Shown: positions 4,992-6,615 of the stretch, piece after piece
Numbering within the stretch: the first letter of the stretch is position 1
Layout: each line of letters opens with the position of its first letter
From: DASTGO01 sp035719045
GTDB taxonomy: Bacteria > Actinomycetota > Actinomycetes > Actinomycetales > Kineosporiaceae
Reading direction: 5' to 3'
Assembly: GCA_035719045.1 (NCBI GenBank)
Contig: DASTGO010000276.1
Span: 1-6,615, forward strand
Length of the DNA: 6,615 nt
Position numbers and translations under genes: made by a program
Notes under the pieces: generated by a model
The model's database searches: none
Seen by the model: the letters and a program-made list of their open reading frames with translations, nothing else
Told to the model about the DNA's origin: nothing

Positions 4992-5435
4992 ATGACCGCC
5001 ACCACTGTCGCCGCCCCCGCCGGGATCGATCCCCGGGGGCCTCGTTTCGCCGCCACCCTGACCACCATCGTGTTGGCCCTGACCGTGCTGACCGGGAACC
5101 TCGGGCTGCTGGCCGCCCAGACCGCCGTGTTCGCGGTCGGGGCCCTCGCCGGGGCGCAGGCCACGCCCTACGGGGTAGCCTTCCGCCGGCTGCTGCGGCC
5201 CCGGCTGGCCCCGCCCGCGGAACTGGAGGACCCCCGCCCGCCGCGGTTCGCCCAGGGGGTCGGACTGCTGGTGACCGGGACGGGGCTGCTGCTGGCCGTC
5301 GCGGGTGTCGGCGGGGCCGTCCTGGTGTCCGCGGCGGTGGCCCTGGTGGCGGCCTTCCTCAATGCCGCGTTCGGGCTGTGCCTCGGCTGCGAGTTCTACC
5401 TCGTCATCGCCCGGCTGCGGTCGTCCGGGCGCTGA
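4992..5435 (+). CDS. DUF4395 family membrane protein with CxxC motif
   Basis: The 147-residue protein begins with a polar segment containing IDPRGPRFAA (12-21), a typical opening of this family. Four predicted membrane helices follow near 21-38, 40-57, 88-106 and 109-128. Right after the last one is GLCLGCEFYL, placing Cys130 and Cys133 at the membrane surface. DUF4395 proteins often sit beside thioredoxins and rhodanese-type sulfurtransferases in actinobacteria, and the CxxC suggests a thiol-disulfide partner; the biochemical role is not established as far as I know. The ATG at 4992 is chosen because CGGAG lies 6 nt upstream. An in-frame GTG at 4938 would add 18 residues, but it lies inside a hairpin and has no ribosome site. 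The loop between helices 2 and 3 (about 58-87) is Arg/Pro-rich and probably cytoplasmic. Confidence 0.85.
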   Translation: MTATTVAAPAGIDPRGPRFAATLTTIVLALTVLTGNLGLLAAQTAVFAVGALAGAQATPYGVAFRRLLRPRLAPPAELEDPRPPRFAQGVGLLVTGTGLLLAVAGVGGAVLVSAAVALVAAFLNAAFGLCLGCEFYLVIARLRSSGR

Positions 5436-5443
5436 CCCGCCCG

Positions 5444-5469
5444 CCCCCCGGCTAGCATTCCCCGGGGGG
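5444..5469 (+). promoter_or_regulatory. GC hairpin with a TAGCAT -10-like loop before nitrobindin
   Basis: CCCCCCGG (5444-5451) and CCGGGGGG (5462-5469) form an 8-bp perfect stem around a 10-nt loop containing TAGCAT (5453-5458). The stem lies 9 nt after the DUF4395 stop, where a terminator would be expected. TAGCAT fits the TAnnnT form of an actinobacterial -10 box and would give a leader of about 35 nt for nitrobindin. No good -35 box is visible. The two readings are not exclusive. Confidence 0.45.
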
Positions 5470-5499
5470 TAATCACCGACGGTCGTCCGGGAGGATCAC

Positions 5500-6009
5500 G
5501 TGCCCATCGAGTTGTCCGCGGACCTGCACCCGAAGCTGATGCCGGTCGCCTGGCTGATCGGCACCTGGGCCGGTGCGGGTGTGATCGGCTACCCGTCGAT
5601 GGACTCCGACCTGCGGTTCGGGCAGGAGGTGGTGTTCTCCCACGACGGCCGTCCGTTCCTCAGCTACACCTCCCGGACCTGGCTGCTGGACGAGGAGGGC
5701 AACCAGGTCAAGCCGCTGGCCAGTGAGAGCGGCTACTGGCGGGTCGGGCCCGGCGACCGGGACGCCAACGACGTCGAGGTGCTGCTCACCCACCCGACCG
5801 GGGTCGTGGAGATCTACATCGGCCGGGTCGACGGGGCCCGTGCCGAACTGGCCACCGACCTGGTCGCCCGTACCTCCACGGCCAAGGAGTACACGGCGGC
5901 CAGTCGGATGTACGGCCTGGTCGAGGGGGACCTGATGTGGGTCATGGAGATGGCCGCGATGGGTCATCCGCTGGGCCCGCACGCCTCCGCCCGGCTCAAG
6001 CGGGTCTGA
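5500..6009 (+). CDS. Nitrobindin-like heme-binding beta-barrel protein (FABP-like family)
   Basis: Nitrobindins are cytoplasmic ten-stranded beta-barrels that bind ferric heme, react with nitric oxide and isomerise peroxynitrite to nitrate. The 169-residue protein has the family motif GxWxGxG as GTWAGAG (21-27). It also shows FGQEVVFSHDGRPFLSYTSRTWLLD in conserved order (40-64, in part), GYWRV (78-82), HPTGVVEIY (98-106) and STAKEYTAASRMYGLVEGDL (126-145). The C-terminal end MAAMGHPLGPHASARL holds the likely axial heme ligand, His161 by alignment from memory with M. tuberculosis Rv0813c; His156 is the alternative. It is shorter at the N-terminus than Rv0813c. GGGAGG sits 5 nt before the GTG start. 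It ends 17 nt from the stop of the convergent hydrogenase gene. Its place near thioredoxin, mshD and glnR matches the mycobacterial order. Confidence 0.9.
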   Translation: MPIELSADLHPKLMPVAWLIGTWAGAGVIGYPSMDSDLRFGQEVVFSHDGRPFLSYTSRTWLLDEEGNQVKPLASESGYWRVGPGDRDANDVEVLLTHPTGVVEIYIGRVDGARAELATDLVARTSTAKEYTAASRMYGLVEGDLMWVMEMAAMGHPLGPHASARLKRV

Positions 6010-6026
6010 GCTGAGACAGCCACGTC
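6004..6026. other. Convergent gene junction with imperfect dyad
   Basis: Nitrobindin (plus) and the hydrogenase gene (minus) end with only 17 nt between stop codons. GTCTGAGCTGAGAC at 6004-6017 is an imperfect palindrome (12 of 14 positions pair, the fifth from each end does not) that spans the nitrobindin stop. There is no room for two separate terminators, so the transcripts may overlap or share this weak bidirectional element. Confidence 0.3.
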
Positions 6027-6615
6027 CTACTGGACCCTCACCTCGGTGACGGGGTTGCCGTCGGCGTCGAGGATGTGGGCGGCGCAGGCCATGCAGGGGT
6101 CGAAGGAGTGGATGGTGCGCAGGATCTCCAACGGCTGCTTGGGGTCCGCCAGGGGGGTGCCGACGAGGGCAGCCTCGTAGGCGCCGGGGTGGCCGGCGGC
6201 GTCACGCGGACCGGCGTTCCAGGTGGTGGGGACGACGGCCTGGTAGTACGCGATCTCGCCGTCTTCGATGACGATCCAGTGGGACAGGCCGCCGCGGGGG
6301 GCTTCGTGGAAGCCGACGCCCTGGGCTTTCCGGGGCCAGGTGGAGCGGTCCCAGAGGCGGTCGTCGTGGATGCGCAGGTCGCCGCCGGCGATGTTGGCCT
6401 GCAGTTTGTCCAGCAGGGTGATCGAGTGCTCGGCCAGCACGACCGATTCCAGGCCGCGGGCGAGGGTGCGGCCAAGGGTGGAGAACAGTGCCTCCGGTCC
6501 GACCTTGAGTTGGGCGAGGGAGTCGTTGACGAGTGTGGTGAACCGCTTGTCCTTGCGCGCGTAGGCGATCGCGACCCGGGCCAGCGGGCCGACCTCGACC
6601 GCCATCCCGTCGTAG
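6027..6615 (-). CDS. hhyL: [NiFe]-hydrogenase large subunit, C-terminal part (probably group 1h)
   Basis: Only the last 195 codons are inside the window. The frame runs open through the right edge (Tyr-Asp-Gly before the Met at 6605), so that Met is internal. The fragment carries VEVGPLARV, GFHEAPRGGLSHW and PTTWNAGPRD. The C-terminal nickel-binding motif is DPCMACAAH, whose two Cys coordinate the NiFe centre. Fifteen residues follow the His and would be removed by a maturation endopeptidase after metal insertion, as in other [NiFe] hydrogenases. The enzyme oxidises H2 and passes electrons through a small subunit towards the respiratory chain. The HSFDPCMACA context and the actinomycete host suggest the high-affinity group 1h (Hhy) type that scavenges atmospheric H2. 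The subgroup rests on memory of motifs and needs the N-terminal half to confirm. Confidence 0.9.
   Translation of the reverse strand, partial: YDGMAVEVGPLARVAIAYARKDKRFTTLVNDSLAQLKVGPEALFSTLGRTLARGLESVVLAEHSITLLDKLQANIAGGDLRIHDDRLWDRSTWPRKAQGVGFHEAPRGGLSHWIVIEDGEIAYYQAVVPTTWNAGPRDAAGHPGAYEAALVGTPLADPKQPLEILRTIHSFDPCMACAAHILDADGNPVTEVRVQ

Noticed and set aside
4297..4995. 232-codon plus-strand frame over the thioredoxin gene and the gap after it
   Set aside because: Out of frame with the thioredoxin; a Pro/Arg-rich translation with no recognisable domain.
6603..6605. ATG near the right edge as the start of a small hydrogenase-like protein
   Set aside because: The frame stays open upstream with Tyr-Asp-Gly, matching the continuous large-subunit sequence; the gene is cut by the window edge, not short.

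Overview
The window is a very GC-rich stretch with GTG starts, dense gene packing and a mycothiol biosynthesis gene. These point to a high-GC Gram-positive actinomycete (class Actinomycetes); the sequence alone does not settle the genus. The gene content matches, from memory, the Mycobacterium tuberculosis Rv0813c-Rv0819 neighbourhood (nitrobindin, sseC2, cysA2, thioredoxin thiX, membrane protein, glnR, mshD). Here the sulfurtransferase pair is absent, and an alpha/beta hydrolase and a [NiFe] hydrogenase gene lie within or beside the cluster.

Layout, left to right. Positions 1-209 hold no convincing gene. On the minus strand, glnR (orphan OmpR-type nitrogen regulator, 1457-2173) lies upstream of mshD (mycothiol synthase, 210-1373), with an 83-nt spacer. 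A 316-nt divergent control region (2174-2489) separates glnR from the plus-strand genes. It carries an AT-richer promoter-like patch, a possible GlnR half-box, alternating TCAC/GTGA sites and a striking 16-bp inverted repeat. On the plus strand follow an alpha/beta hydrolase (2490-3404), a multi-pass membrane protein with a 4-nt overlap (3401-4141), a membrane-anchored thioredoxin (4247-4690), a structured C-rich gap of 301 nt, a DUF4395 membrane protein with a CxxC pair (4992-5435), and a nitrobindin-like heme-binding beta-barrel protein (5500-6009). The right edge holds the C-terminal third of a [NiFe]-hydrogenase large subunit on the minus strand (6027 to beyond 6615), converging on nitrobindin with a 17-nt gap.

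How the genes may work together: mshD makes the main low-molecular-weight thiol of the cell. The thioredoxin (CGPC) and DUF4395 protein (CLGC at the end of its last membrane helix) look like a membrane thiol-disulfide pair. Nitrobindin family proteins handle nitric oxide and peroxynitrite through a ferric heme. Together with the nitrogen regulator GlnR, the theme is thiol and reactive-nitrogen homeostasis; this link is inference from context. The hydrogenase fragment probably belongs to a separate H2-oxidation locus starting to the right.

No RNA genes, CRISPR arrays, insertion sequences or integration sites were seen. I see no firm evidence for a wholly new system. The best leads are the thioredoxin/DUF4395 pair without its usual sulfurtransferase, the structured non-coding stretches, and the charged insertion in MshD.
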